This document shows positions 8,079-16,394 of a stretch of 64,000 nt of DNA, one piece after another. Position numbers and translations under genes: made by a program. Numbering within the stretch: position 1 is the first letter of the stretch; every line of letters begins with the position of its first letter. The notes beneath the pieces were generated by a model. It saw only the letters and a list, made by a program, of their open reading frames with translations. It was not told where the DNA came from and did no database searches. This stretch comes from Brevibacterium sp. CS2. GTDB lineage: Bacteria > Actinomycetota > Actinomycetes > Actinomycetales > Brevibacteriaceae. The stretch is from positions 310,001 to 374,000 of the forward strand of contig NZ_CP040020.1 in the NCBI RefSeq assembly GCF_005280295.1, read 5' to 3'.

Positions 8079-9428
8079 TCAGGGGGATCGCCGGCGCAGG
8101 ACGAGCACGACCGCGGCGATGACGACGAACAGCACCGCCCCGACGAGCACCGCCTGCCCGGACACCGTGAAGGCGAGCAGCAGGCACAGGACGAGCCCGA
8201 GCACCTGGAGGACGCGCGGATAGAGGCGCTGCGCACCGGTCTGGGTGAACGCGGTGATGTTCGTGATCGCGTAGTAGACGAGCACCCCGAAGGACGAGAA
8301 CCCGATCGCCTGCCGGATGTCGCCGAGGAGCACGAGCACGACCGCTGCCGCGCACACGAGGAACTCCGCCCGCGCCGGGGTCCGGAACCGTTCGCCGACG
8401 TGCGCGAGGAACCCGAAGTGCCGGGAGTCGCGCGCCATCGCGAAGATCGTGCGTCCGAGTCCTGCGGCGAGCCCGAGCAGCGCGCCCAGGCAGGCGAGCG
8501 CGGCCCCCACCCGCACCAGTGCCTGCGCCCAGGTGGAGCGGCCGACCGCCTCGGCGAGGGGCACGGCGCTCTGGGCGAGCTGGGCGGGGCCGAGCACGCC
8601 CATGACCGCGACGGCGATGACGGCGTAGAGGGCCGCGGTGATGGCGAGCGCGGTGACGATGGCGCGCGGGATGGTGCGCCGCGGTTCGCGCACCTCCTCG
8701 CCCAGAGTGGCGATGCGGGCGTAGCCGGCGAACGCGAAGAACAGGATGCCGGCGGCCTGGAGCACGCCGAACAGGTCGAAGCCGGCCGGCACGACGAGGT
8801 TCCCGGACGCATCGATGCGGGAGGCCGCCGAGGAGATGACGCCGAAGGAGAACTCGTCCCCGGCGGCGATCACGGCGAGCAGCACGCCCAGGATCGCGAG
8901 CACGCTGAGAACGATCCAGCGGGTCATCCGCGCCGTCTTCGAGATCCCCAGGGTGTTGACCGTGGTGATCGCGAGGAGGGCGAGGACCGCGAGCGGCTTC
9001 TGCCACGCCTCCCCCGCGGCATAGGCCGCGAAAGTCAGCGCCATCGCCGCGGCCGAGGCCGTCTTGCCGATGACGAATCCCCACCCGGCGACGAGTCCCA
9101 GGGAGGGGTTCAGCTGCGCCCGGGCGTAGGCGTAGGTGCCCCCGGAGGTCGGGTACTGGGCGGCGAGCTGGGCCGAGGAGGTGGCGTTGCAGTAGGCGAC
9201 GAGCGCGGCGAGGGCGAGGGCGAGGAACACCCAGCTGCCCGCCTCGGCGGTGGCGGGGGCGAGCGCGGCGAAGATGCCGGCGCCGATCATCGACCCGAGC
9301 CCGATGATCACCGCATCGCTGAGGCCGAGGGTGCGCGACAGCGCGGCACCGGGCTGGGAGGCCGCGCTGGTGCGGGCCGGCGGGCGGTCCGGGGTGGAGT
9401 CCGGAGGCGGAGGGGGCTGAGTCGTCAC
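8079..9428 (-). CDS. APC superfamily amino acid permease
   Basis: A 449-residue amino acid/polyamine/organocation transporter with about 12 membrane helices. The first helix carries GLGSMIGAGIFAAL, the unwound substrate-binding motif of APC proteins, and later EEVREPRRTIPRAI, a hallmark of this family. The substrate is not evident. I chose GTG 9428: an upstream in-frame ATG (9503) adds an unrelated tail, and a TACAAC -10-like box lies 7 nt ahead of the GTG. The gene is bracketed by two copies of the 51-nt repeat in the same orientation. Confidence 0.87.
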   Translation of the reverse strand: MTTQPPPPPDSTPDRPPARTSAASQPGAALSRTLGLSDAVIIGLGSMIGAGIFAALAPATAEAGSWVFLALALAALVAYCNATSSAQLAAQYPTSGGTYAYARAQLNPSLGLVAGWGFVIGKTASAAAMALTFAAYAAGEAWQKPLAVLALLAITTVNTLGISKTARMTRWIVLSVLAILGVLLAVIAAGDEFSFGVISSAASRIDASGNLVVPAGFDLFGVLQAAGILFFAFAGYARIATLGEEVREPRRTIPRAIVTALAITAALYAVIAVAVMGVLGPAQLAQSAVPLAEAVGRSTWAQALVRVGAALACLGALLGLAAGLGRTIFAMARDSRHFGFLAHVGERFRTPARAEFLVCAAAVVLVLLGDIRQAIGFSSFGVLVYYAITNITAFTQTGAQRLYPRVLQVLGLVLCLLLAFTVSGQAVLVGAVLFVVIAAVVLVLRRRSP

Positions 9429-9435
9429 ACGAGCC

Positions 9436-9441
9436 GTTGTA
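9436..9441 (-). promoter_or_regulatory. Possible leaderless -10 (TACAAC) of the APC permease
   Basis: TACAAC lies 7 nt before GTG 9428. The last base departs from TANNNT, so this is weaker than the other leaderless promoters here. Confidence 0.4.
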
Positions 9442-9567
9442 CCAGAACCGTCCGACGCCCCGGTGAACTCCACGCCGCAGACGCCCATTCGGTGCGATCG
9501 CAAGGGGGGCGCGAAGCCGCCGGCGCGATTCGACGGATCCCCGGTACGAGGCGCCCCGGAAGGCGCT

Positions 9568-9618
9568 GACCTTGCAGAGATCGGCGGAACCGTTCACAGG
9601 AACCGCCGAAAATTGCAT
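9568..9618 (-). repeat. 51-nt dispersed intergenic repeat, copy B
   Basis: Second copy, same orientation as copy A and 1.5 kb from it. It has the best hairpin: TCGGCGG and CCGCCGA form a perfect 7-bp stem around the core GGTTCCTGTGAACGG, itself containing TTC/GAA. It lies between the permease promoter and the 3' end of the next MFS gene. Confidence 0.65.
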
Positions 9619-9631
9619 GGTGGATGGGGCC

Positions 9632-10876
9632 TCAGGTGAGCGCGGGGCGGGAGCGGCGCAGGAGCAGGGCGATGACGAACGCGGTGGTCATCATCGCGCC
9701 GGTGAGCACGGTGACGCCCCACCAGCCCTGCGCCTCCCAGGCGACCGGGGCGAGGTTCCCGTTGATCGAGGACCCCGTGTAGTAGAAGAGCATGTACATC
9801 GACGCCGCCTGCGCGGGCACCCCGACCGTCGCGGTCGAGCGGGAGGCCACCCATGCGGAGGCGAGCGAGTGCATGACGAAGAAGCCCATCGCGAGGATCG
9901 CCATCCCGAGCACCACGAGGACGAGCGGACGGGCGGCCATGATCCCGATCCCGGCCAGCGCCATGAGCGACCCGAGCGGCAGCACGGAGCGCAGGGAGTA
10001 CCGGTCGGCCGCCCGCCCGGCGAGCACGCTCGCATAGCCGGCGACCGGGTAGATGAGGTAGAGGAGGCCGATCGCCCCGATGCCGAGCAGATAGGGCGCG
10101 GCCTCGAGCCGGAAGCCGAGCACGTTGAACGCCCCGACGAAGGTCCCCATCCCCAGCCCGCCGGTCAGGTAGAGGCCGAGCAGCACCGGATCGCGGAACG
10201 CCCGGCCGAACTTCCGCACGAGCGCGGCCGGCGCATCGCGGTGCGGGGAGAAGCCGCGCGACTCCGGGAGCAGGAACCAGCACGCCACCGCACAGCCGAT
10301 CGACAGCAGCGCGGTGCCGAGCAGCGCCATGTGCGAGGGCGACAGCGGCATCCGCTCCGCGATGCCGAACCGATCGAGGACGTCGATGATCCCCGTCGAC
10401 ACGATCCGCCCGGCGAGCCCGCCGAGCGTGGTGCCGAAGATGTAGATGCCCGTCGCGCTCGTCGCGTACGAGCGGTGGATCTCCTCCTTGAGGTACACCG
10501 CGGCGGTGGCCGGCAGCCCGGCGAGTGCGAACCCCATGACGAACCGGGCGAGGAGGAAGAGGTTCCAGTCGTCGACGAGGGCGACGACCACCCCGAGCAC
10601 GGAGGCGAGCGCGAGCGACCAGCGGATGAGCCGCACCCGCCCGATCCGCTCGGAGATCGGCACCGCGAGGATGAGACCGATGCCCAGGCCCGCGGTGGCG
10701 AAGGACACGGAGAGCGCCGCGACGGCCGGGCTGATGCTGTACTCGCGCGTGAAATACGGCAGGATGGCCTGAGTGCTGTAGAGCAGGGTGAACGTGGCGA
10801 GACCGGCCATGAGGAGGCCGACCTCGATCCGCCGCGTCATCGGGTCACCGTGCCGGTACCCCTCGAATCCGCTCAT
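9632..10876 (-). CDS. MFS transporter (YnfM-like)
   Basis: A 414-residue major facilitator protein with 12 predicted helices. Motif A-like ISERIGRVRLIRW follows helix 2, and YLIYPVAGYASVLAGRAADRYSLR is the matching loop in the second half. The overall pattern resembles YnfM-type transporters; substrate unknown. ATG 10876 was chosen because a TAGTGT -10-like box lies 8 nt ahead; MTRRIEV, eleven residues further in, is a possible alternative. Transcribed divergently from the M3 peptidase gene with 50 nt between the start codons. Confidence 0.82.
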   Translation of the reverse strand: MSGFEGYRHGDPMTRRIEVGLLMAGLATFTLLYSTQAILPYFTREYSISPAVAALSVSFATAGLGIGLILAVPISERIGRVRLIRWSLALASVLGVVVALVDDWNLFLLARFVMGFALAGLPATAAVYLKEEIHRSYATSATGIYIFGTTLGGLAGRIVSTGIIDVLDRFGIAERMPLSPSHMALLGTALLSIGCAVACWFLLPESRGFSPHRDAPAALVRKFGRAFRDPVLLGLYLTGGLGMGTFVGAFNVLGFRLEAAPYLLGIGAIGLLYLIYPVAGYASVLAGRAADRYSLRSVLPLGSLMALAGIGIMAARPLVLVVLGMAILAMGFFVMHSLASAWVASRSTATVGVPAQAASMYMLFYYTGSSINGNLAPVAWEAQGWWGVTVLTGAMMTTAFVIALLLRRSRPALT

Positions 10877-10884
10877 GGAGCACC

Positions 10885-10890
10885 ACACTA
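10885..10890 (-). promoter_or_regulatory. Possible leaderless -10 (TAGTGT) of the YnfM-like gene
   Basis: TAGTGT on the minus strand ends 8 nt before ATG 10876. Confidence 0.45.
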
Positions 10891-10926
10891 CGCGCCCGTA
10901 GGAACCGTCGACCCGAGGAGTCCGCA

Positions 10927-13116
10927 GTGCAGACCGAACAGCGACCGGCGTCCAACCCCGTCTGGGACTTCGTCTCCGCACCACCCGACCTCGCACTCCC
11001 CGACTTCTCCGCATTCACCCCCGAGCACCTCCACGACGCCGCGCGCCGGGCGATCGAGCACCAGGAGACGCGCATCGCCCGCATCCGCTCCGCGTCGACG
11101 GACCCGACCTTCGCGAACACCACCCTGCAGCTGGGCGAGGCCGGCCACCCGCTGTTCCGGCTCCAGGCGCTCGTCCGGGTCATCGAGGCGAACCTCCTCA
11201 CCGAGGAGTGGGCGGAACCGGTGGCCGAGGTGACCCAGGTGCTCCTCCAGGCCCGCCTCCACGCGCTGCTCGACGGGGAGCTCTTCTCCCGCCTCGAGCA
11301 CGTGCCAACCTCCGAGCTCAACCCGGTCGACCGCCGCCGCCACGAGCTGCAGCTCCTCGATGCGGTCCGCGCCGGCGCCCGGCTCGACCTCGAGTCGCGC
11401 TCGCACGCCGGGGAGATCATCGCGGAGATCGAGGCGCTGAGCAGCGAGTTCACCCGCATCCTGCGCCAGGAGTCCCACGACCGCGCGCTCCACCTCACCG
11501 ACCCCGAGGCGCTCGCCGGGCTCGGGGAGACCGCCCGCGGTGCCGCCGCCCGGGAGGCCGCCGAGCGCGGGGTCGAGGGCTGGGTGCTGCCGCTGGCGAA
11601 CACGAGCCAGCAGCCCGCGCTCGCCCAGCTCACCGACCCGCGCACCCGGTCGGAGCTGTTCGCCGCCTCGCTCTCGCGCGGCTCGCAGCGCGGCCCCGGG
11701 GACCTGCGGGAGATCGTCTCCGACATCACCACCCTGCGCGCGGCGCTTGCCGGGCTGCTCGGCTACCGCTCGTACGCCGGGTACGCGATCGACGCGCAGA
11801 CGGCGAACAGCCCCGACGCCGCCGGAGGTCTGCTCGCCGCGCTCGTCGATCCCGCCCTCGCCCGGCTCGCCGAGGAGCTCGCCACCGTCCGCGAGCGCTG
11901 GTCCCCCGACCGGCTCGAGGCCGCCGACATCTCCCACTGGGTGCAGCGGCTCGTCGCCGAGGAGTCCGGCCTCGACCCCGCCCGCATCGCCGAGTACTTC
12001 GAGCTCGACCGGGTGCTGTTCGACGGGGTGTTCTACGCCGCGCACAACCTCTACGGGGTGGAGTTCTCCGAGCGGCGCGACATGCCCGCCTGGCACCCCG
12101 ACGTGCGCGTGTTCGAGGCCTTCGAGGACGGCCGGGTGATCGGCCTCGTGTGCCTCGACGCCTGCGCCCGCCCCGGCAAGGGCGGCGGGGCCTGGATGGA
12201 CCAGCTCGTCAGCCAGGGCCGGCTGACCGGTGAGAAGCCGATCGTCACGCTCAGCCTCAACCTCACTCCCGCCGCTCCCGGAGCCCCGCAGCTGCTGAGC
12301 CCGGACGAGACGATCACGCTGTTCCACGAGTTCGGCCACGTGCTCCACGGTCTGTTCTCCAACTCGACCTACCCGTCGCTGTCGGGCACCGCGGTGCCGC
12401 GCGACTACGTCGAGTTCCCCTCCCAGCTCAACGAGATGTGGGCATTCCACCAGCAGGTGCTGCCCAACTACGCCGTCCACGTGCACACCGGCGAACCCCT
12501 GCCGGCCGCGGAGGCCGAGCGGCTGCGCCGCGCCCGCACGCTCGGCCAGGGGTTCCGGACCGTCGAATACCTCGCCGCCGCGCTGCTCGACCTCGGCTGG
12601 CACTCGCTCGACCCGGGCGACCAGGTCACCGACGTGCTCGCCTTCGAGGCCGAGGCGCTCGCCGCCACCGGCCTCGACTCGCTCGTCCCGCCGCGGTACC
12701 GCACCACGTACTTCGCCCATATCTTCGGCAACGGCTACGCCGCCGGCTACTACTCCTACCTGTGGTCGGAGGTGATCGCCGCGCACGCCGCGGAGTGGTT
12801 CGAGGCCCACGGCGGCCTCGACTTCGAGGCCGGCTCCGCATTCCGCAGGGAGATCCTGGCGCCGGGCAACGCCGTGCACCCGATGACTGCGATCATCGAC
12901 TTCTTCGGCGGTGTCCCGCCCATCGACGCGCTCCTGCGCCGGCGCGGGCTCGACGCCGCAGAACCCGGCGGGAGCGGCACCGGCGGGGACCCCGCCGCGG
13001 AGAGCACCACCTCGGCCGCGGAGGCCGGCGCCGTCCCCGAGGTCGACACGAGCGGCGCCGGGTCGCCGGATGACGAGGATGCCCACCACGCCGCCCCCGC
13101 CCCCCGAGGAGACTGA
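10927..13116 (+). CDS. M3 family zinc metallopeptidase (Dcp/oligopeptidase A type)
   Basis: A 729-residue soluble peptidase that trims short peptides in the cytosol. The zinc motif HEFGH (His467, Glu468, His471) and the downstream EFPSQLNEMW glutamate ligand segment are intact. Start GTG 10927 has GAGGAG upstream with normal spacing. The last 40 or so residues are a Thr/Ser/Ala/Asp-rich tail not typical of the family. The YbaK-type gene starts 1 nt after the stop, so the two are probably translated from one message. Family assignment is firm; whether it is a dipeptidyl carboxypeptidase or an oligopeptidase is not. Confidence 0.92.
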   Translation: MQTEQRPASNPVWDFVSAPPDLALPDFSAFTPEHLHDAARRAIEHQETRIARIRSASTDPTFANTTLQLGEAGHPLFRLQALVRVIEANLLTEEWAEPVAEVTQVLLQARLHALLDGELFSRLEHVPTSELNPVDRRRHELQLLDAVRAGARLDLESRSHAGEIIAEIEALSSEFTRILRQESHDRALHLTDPEALAGLGETARGAAAREAAERGVEGWVLPLANTSQQPALAQLTDPRTRSELFAASLSRGSQRGPGDLREIVSDITTLRAALAGLLGYRSYAGYAIDAQTANSPDAAGGLLAALVDPALARLAEELATVRERWSPDRLEAADISHWVQRLVAEESGLDPARIAEYFELDRVLFDGVFYAAHNLYGVEFSERRDMPAWHPDVRVFEAFEDGRVIGLVCLDACARPGKGGGAWMDQLVSQGRLTGEKPIVTLSLNLTPAAPGAPQLLSPDETITLFHEFGHVLHGLFSNSTYPSLSGTAVPRDYVEFPSQLNEMWAFHQQVLPNYAVHVHTGEPLPAAEAERLRRARTLGQGFRTVEYLAAALLDLGWHSLDPGDQVTDVLAFEAEALAATGLDSLVPPRYRTTYFAHIFGNGYAAGYYSYLWSEVIAAHAAEWFEAHGGLDFEAGSAFRREILAPGNAVHPMTAIIDFFGGVPPIDALLRRRGLDAAEPGGSGTGGDPAAESTTSAAEAGAVPEVDTSGAGSPDDEDAHHAAPAPRGD

Positions 13117-13117
13117 C

Positions 13118-13588
13118 ATGCACGCCCGCACCGAAGCCGTGATCCGCGACCTGCGCGCCCGCGGCATCGATTCCGAGGTCCGCGACCTCGACACCGGCGC
13201 CCACACCGCGCAGGAGGCCGCCGACCACCTCGGCGTCGAGCTCGGCGCGATCGCGAACAGCCTCGTGTTCTCGGCCGACGACGAACCGATCCTCATCATG
13301 ACCTCCGGCGCGCACCGCGTCGACACCGACCACACCGCCCGGGCGCTCGGGTACACGCGCATCGGACGGGCGAAGCCGGAGATGGTCCGGGCGGCGACCG
13401 GCCAGATCATCGGCGGGGTCGCTCCGTGCGGACACCCGGCTCCGCTCACCACCTACGTCGACACGGCGCTGCGCGGCCATCCGGTAATCTGGGCCGCCGG
13501 CGGGACCCCGGACACCATGGTCCCGCTGACGTTCGACGAACTGCTCACCGTCACCGAAGGAAGAGAGATCTCCGTTGCACCCGACTGA
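13118..13588 (+). CDS. YbaK/EbsC-type Cys-tRNA(Pro) or aminoacyl-tRNA deacylase
   Basis: A 156-residue single-domain protein of the YbaK/ProRS editing fold, which hydrolyses mischarged tRNAs such as Cys-tRNA(Pro). The conserved core includes AIANSLVF, the RIGRAKPEMVRAATGQIIGGVAPCGH block and WAAGG near the C-terminus. ATG 13118 follows the peptidase stop by 1 nt and has GAGGAG upstream. Its 3' end overlaps the TTG start of the transporter gene, so three genes form a tight operon. Confidence 0.9.
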   Translation: MHARTEAVIRDLRARGIDSEVRDLDTGAHTAQEAADHLGVELGAIANSLVFSADDEPILIMTSGAHRVDTDHTARALGYTRIGRAKPEMVRAATGQIIGGVAPCGHPAPLTTYVDTALRGHPVIWAAGGTPDTMVPLTFDELLTVTEGREISVAPD

Positions 13589-14394
13589 CCCGTCCGCAGC
13601 CGACCGCCCCGCATCTGGGCAGCCGGGCCGCCCCAGCGACCCGGCGACAACCCCCGGACCGACACCTCCCGATCCCCCGAGGCACATCCCCGGCGCACCG
13701 CGCCCACCTCGCGGCCTTCGCCTCGACCCGCGGCGCCTACTACGCCGTCATCCTCGCAGTGTTCTGCTGCGTGCTCCTCATCTCCAACATCGCCGCCACC
13801 AAGATCATCGGGTTCGGCCCGATCGTCGCCGACGGCGGCGCCTTCCTCTTCCCGGTCGCCTACATCCTCGGCGACGTGCTCAGCGAGGTGTACGGCTTCC
13901 GCGCCGCGCGCAAGGCCGTGATCACCGGCTTCGCGATGCAGATCCTCGCCTCTGCGGTGTTCTACCTCGTCCAGATCTCCCCGGCCGGGCCCGGCTACGA
14001 GCACCAGGAGGCCTTCCAGGCCGTCATCGGATTCTACCCGCGGATCGTGCTCGCCTCGCTCGCCGGCTACGTCGTCGGCCAGCTCCTCAACTCCTTCGTC
14101 CTCGTCCGGATCAAGCGCCGGATGGGCGAGAAGCACCTGTGGGTGCGGCTGCTGACCTCGACCGGCGTGGGCGAGGCCGCAGACACCGTGATCTTCTGCA
14201 CGGTCGCGTTCCTCGGCGTCATCCCGGGCACCGAGTTCCTCAACTACGTGCTGTTCGGCTTCGTCTACAAGGTCGCCGTCGAGGTGCTCCTCATGCCGGT
14301 GACGTACCAGGTCATCGGCATGATCAAGAAGCGCGAGGAGACCTACTCGATCGAGACCGACCGGCTCCGCCAGGAGACCGCCGCCCGAGTCTGA
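13575..14394 (+). CDS. Queuosine precursor transporter (YhhQ/DUF165 type), apparent +1 frameshift
   Basis: The conserved membrane part (from GAYYAVILAVF to the C-terminus, about 220 residues) matches the VUT/DUF165 family that imports queuine or preQ precursors. Telltale segments are ISNIAATKII, ILGDVLSEVYG and AFLGVIPGTEFLNYVLFGF. No usable start precedes the first helix in that frame. A good start exists at TTG 13575 (GGAAGAGAG upstream, overlapping ybaK), but its Pro-rich leader is in another frame. Dropping one C from the C5 run at 13674-13678 joins the two. So the gene either carries a frameshift or has an assembly indel. It faces tgt, which uses the same base. Confidence 0.78.
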
Positions 14395-14553
14395 TCGACC
14401 CGCGGCACGACCCGCGGCGCCTCGCGCGCAGCACGCACGGGTCGCACCCGGCACATCCGGACCGTCGATCACCGCTCACCGCGGGGTCGGCGGTCCGGTG
14501 TCGTCGAGGGACGCCTCGGGAGCCCACCGGATCGGCCCTCGGGGACCGTGGGA

Positions 14554-16038
14554 TCAGCGGCGGTTCGCGTAGTAGCGGCCGAGCACCTCAGCCTCGAGCT
14601 CGTGGAAGCGGCCGTCGATGATCGCCTGCCGGATCCGCGCGACGAGATCGACGATGAAGTGCTCGTTGTGGATCGTCACGAGCGTGGAGAACAGCATCTC
14701 CTTGGCCTTGTAGAGGTGGCGCAGGTAGGCGCGGGAGAAGGTCGCGCACGTGCTGCACGTGCACTCCGGGTCGAGGGGTGAGAAGTCGCGGCGGTACTTC
14801 GCCCCGGTGAGGTTGTAGCGACCGTCGCGCGAGTACACCGCGGCATTGCGCGCCACGCGGGAGGGCGAGACGCAGTCGAAGGTGTCCGCGCCGGCGGCGA
14901 TCGCGGTGAACAGGTCGTCGGGCTCGGAGATCCCCAGCAGGTGTCGGGGCTTGGCCTCCGGCAGCTCCTCGGAGACCCAGCCGACGATCGTGCCGAGCCG
15001 GTCCTTCTCGAGCGCCCCGCCGATCCCGAAGCCGTCGAAGTCCATCGCGCCGAGGTCCCGGGCGGCCTTGCGGCGCAGGTCCTCGTACTGCGCGCCCTGG
15101 ATCACGCCGAACAGCGCCTGGTAGGGGCGGTGGGAGCGGGCGGCGGTGAGGCGCTCGTGCTCGACGATGCAGCGCTGCGCCCACAGCCGGGTGCGCTCGA
15201 GCGCCTCCTCCTGGTAGCCGCGGGTGTTGACGAGCGTGGTGAGCTCGTCGAAGGCGAAGATGATGTCCGCTCCCAGCTGGTGCTGGACCTGCATGGACAC
15301 CTCGGCGGTGAACCGGTGACGGCTGCCGTCGAGGTGGGACTTGAAGGTCACCCCGTCGTCGTCGACGTTCGCCATCCGCTCCTTGCCCGCCGCCACGGCC
15401 TGGTCGCTGCGGGCGCCGGAGAACTCCTCGGACAGGACCTTCTTGAACCCCGAGCCCAGGCTCATCACCTGGAAGCCGCCGGAGTCGGTGAAGGTGGGAC
15501 CGGGCCAGCCCATGAACGCGCCGAGCCCGCCCGCCTCGTCGATGAGGTCCGGGCCCGGCTGCAGGTAGAGGTGGTAGGCGTTGGCGAGCACCGCGCGAGC
15601 GCCGAGCGCGGCGACGTCGTCAGGCTTGACGGCCTTGACAGTGGCCTTGGTGCCCACCGGGACGAACGCCGGAGTGGGGATGTCACCGTGCGGGGTCCGG
15701 ATCACCCCGGCGCGCCCGCCCGACTCCATCCGCGCCTCGACCGCGAACCCGAACCGGGAACGGTCATTCACGCCGGTGTCGCCCGTCGGGGCGGCGCCGG
15801 GTGCCGAGGCGGCGCCGGCCCGTTGCGAGGCGGCTGCGGGGCCGGTGGGTGCCGAGGTGCCGTCCGCCGGATGTGAGGCAGGCGCAGAGCCGGCAGGTGC
15901 CGAGGTGGCATCCGCCGGTTGTGAGGCAGGCGCAGGGCCGGCAGGTGTCGAGGTGCCGACGGGCGATGCGGGAGCAGAGGTGTGCGCGGGGACGGTCACG
16001 GCCGAGCTGTGCTCGGGAGCGGGCTGGCTGGAAGTCAC
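14554..16038 (-). CDS. tgt: tRNA-guanine transglycosylase (queuine tRNA-ribosyltransferase)
   Basis: A 494-residue enzyme that swaps guanine-34 for queuine or preQ1 in tRNAs with GUN anticodons. The catalytic block FTDSGGFQVMSLG, the Asp of FAFDELTTL and the zinc site ECTCSTCATFSRAYLRHL (Cys-x-Cys-x2-Cys, later His) are intact. The first roughly 95 residues are an Ala/Pro/Ser-rich extension with imperfect repeats absent from usual Tgt proteins. The start is GTG 16038, 6 nt after TAGACT, a leaderless arrangement. It converges with the queuine-precursor transporter, consistent with salvage rather than synthesis (inference). Confidence 0.94.
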   Translation of the reverse strand: MTSSQPAPEHSSAVTVPAHTSAPASPVGTSTPAGPAPASQPADATSAPAGSAPASHPADGTSAPTGPAAASQRAGAASAPGAAPTGDTGVNDRSRFGFAVEARMESGGRAGVIRTPHGDIPTPAFVPVGTKATVKAVKPDDVAALGARAVLANAYHLYLQPGPDLIDEAGGLGAFMGWPGPTFTDSGGFQVMSLGSGFKKVLSEEFSGARSDQAVAAGKERMANVDDDGVTFKSHLDGSRHRFTAEVSMQVQHQLGADIIFAFDELTTLVNTRGYQEEALERTRLWAQRCIVEHERLTAARSHRPYQALFGVIQGAQYEDLRRKAARDLGAMDFDGFGIGGALEKDRLGTIVGWVSEELPEAKPRHLLGISEPDDLFTAIAAGADTFDCVSPSRVARNAAVYSRDGRYNLTGAKYRRDFSPLDPECTCSTCATFSRAYLRHLYKAKEMLFSTLVTIHNEHFIVDLVARIRQAIIDGRFHELEAEVLGRYYANRR

Positions 16039-16044
16039 CGGACC

Positions 16045-16050
16045 AGTCTA
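16045..16050 (-). promoter_or_regulatory. Leaderless -10 box (TAGACT) of tgt
   Basis: TAGACT is followed after 6 nt by GTG 16038; there is no room for a ribosome binding site. Confidence 0.65.
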
Positions 16051-16160
16051 GTGGCCGACCGCATCCGCGCCCCGGAACACCCGGAACCCCCGAGCACCCG
16101 GAACCCCGAGCGCCGCTCCCCGGCCGTTCTATCCCGGTTCGCGGGCTCCGGGGTCACCTG

Positions 16161-16188
16161 AGTGCGGTTTCGCGTTCGAAAACGCACT
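16161..16188. repeat. Inverted repeat heading the 30-nt array
   Basis: AGTGCG (16161-16166) pairs with CGCACT (16183-16188), extended by TTT/AAA across one mismatch. The arm sequence is the same AGTGCGG motif that recurs at 49.1-49.4 kb. Confidence 0.5.
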
Positions 16189-16360
16189 GTGCTGCACCCG
16201 GAATGCAGCAAACCGCACTGGATCGCACCCTGAACCGGCAAACCGCACTGGATCGCACCCTGAACCGGCAGACCGCACTGGATCGCACCCTGAACCGGCA
16301 GACCGCACTGTGCTGCACCCGGAACCGGCAGGCCGCACTGGGTCGCACCCCGGAACCGGA
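16181..16360. repeat. Tandem repeat array, 30-nt period, about six copies
   Basis: Five exact-length units start at 16211, 16241, 16271, 16301 and 16331, with a diverged one before them. Each contains RCCGCACTG, then GCACCC and AACCGGC. The first two units are identical and later ones drift. The array fills the gap between the tgt promoter and the 3' end of the flavin oxidase gene. In one plus frame it reads as a ten-residue repeat (TALDRTLNRQ), but that frame runs antisense into the next gene. The same core recurs, inverted, at 49.1-49.45 kb. There are no spacers, so it is not CRISPR. Confidence 0.85.
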
Positions 16361-16394
16361 ACCAGTCCGGGACCGGCTCCGCCCTGCCGCCTGC

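Noticed and set aside
6915-9569. An 884-codon plus-strand frame across DUF779, AhpD-like and APC genes
   Set aside because: It spans three well-supported minus-strand genes and reads as composition-driven Glu/Arg/Gly repeats, a shadow frame.
16181-16360. CRISPR array
   Set aside because: The 30-nt units are directly joined and drift gradually; there are no unique spacers and no cas genes.
16203-16360. Small gene encoding TALDRTLNRQ repeats
   Set aside because: The frame has no stop at the array end and runs antisense into the GlcD-like oxidase; no ribosome binding site is seen.
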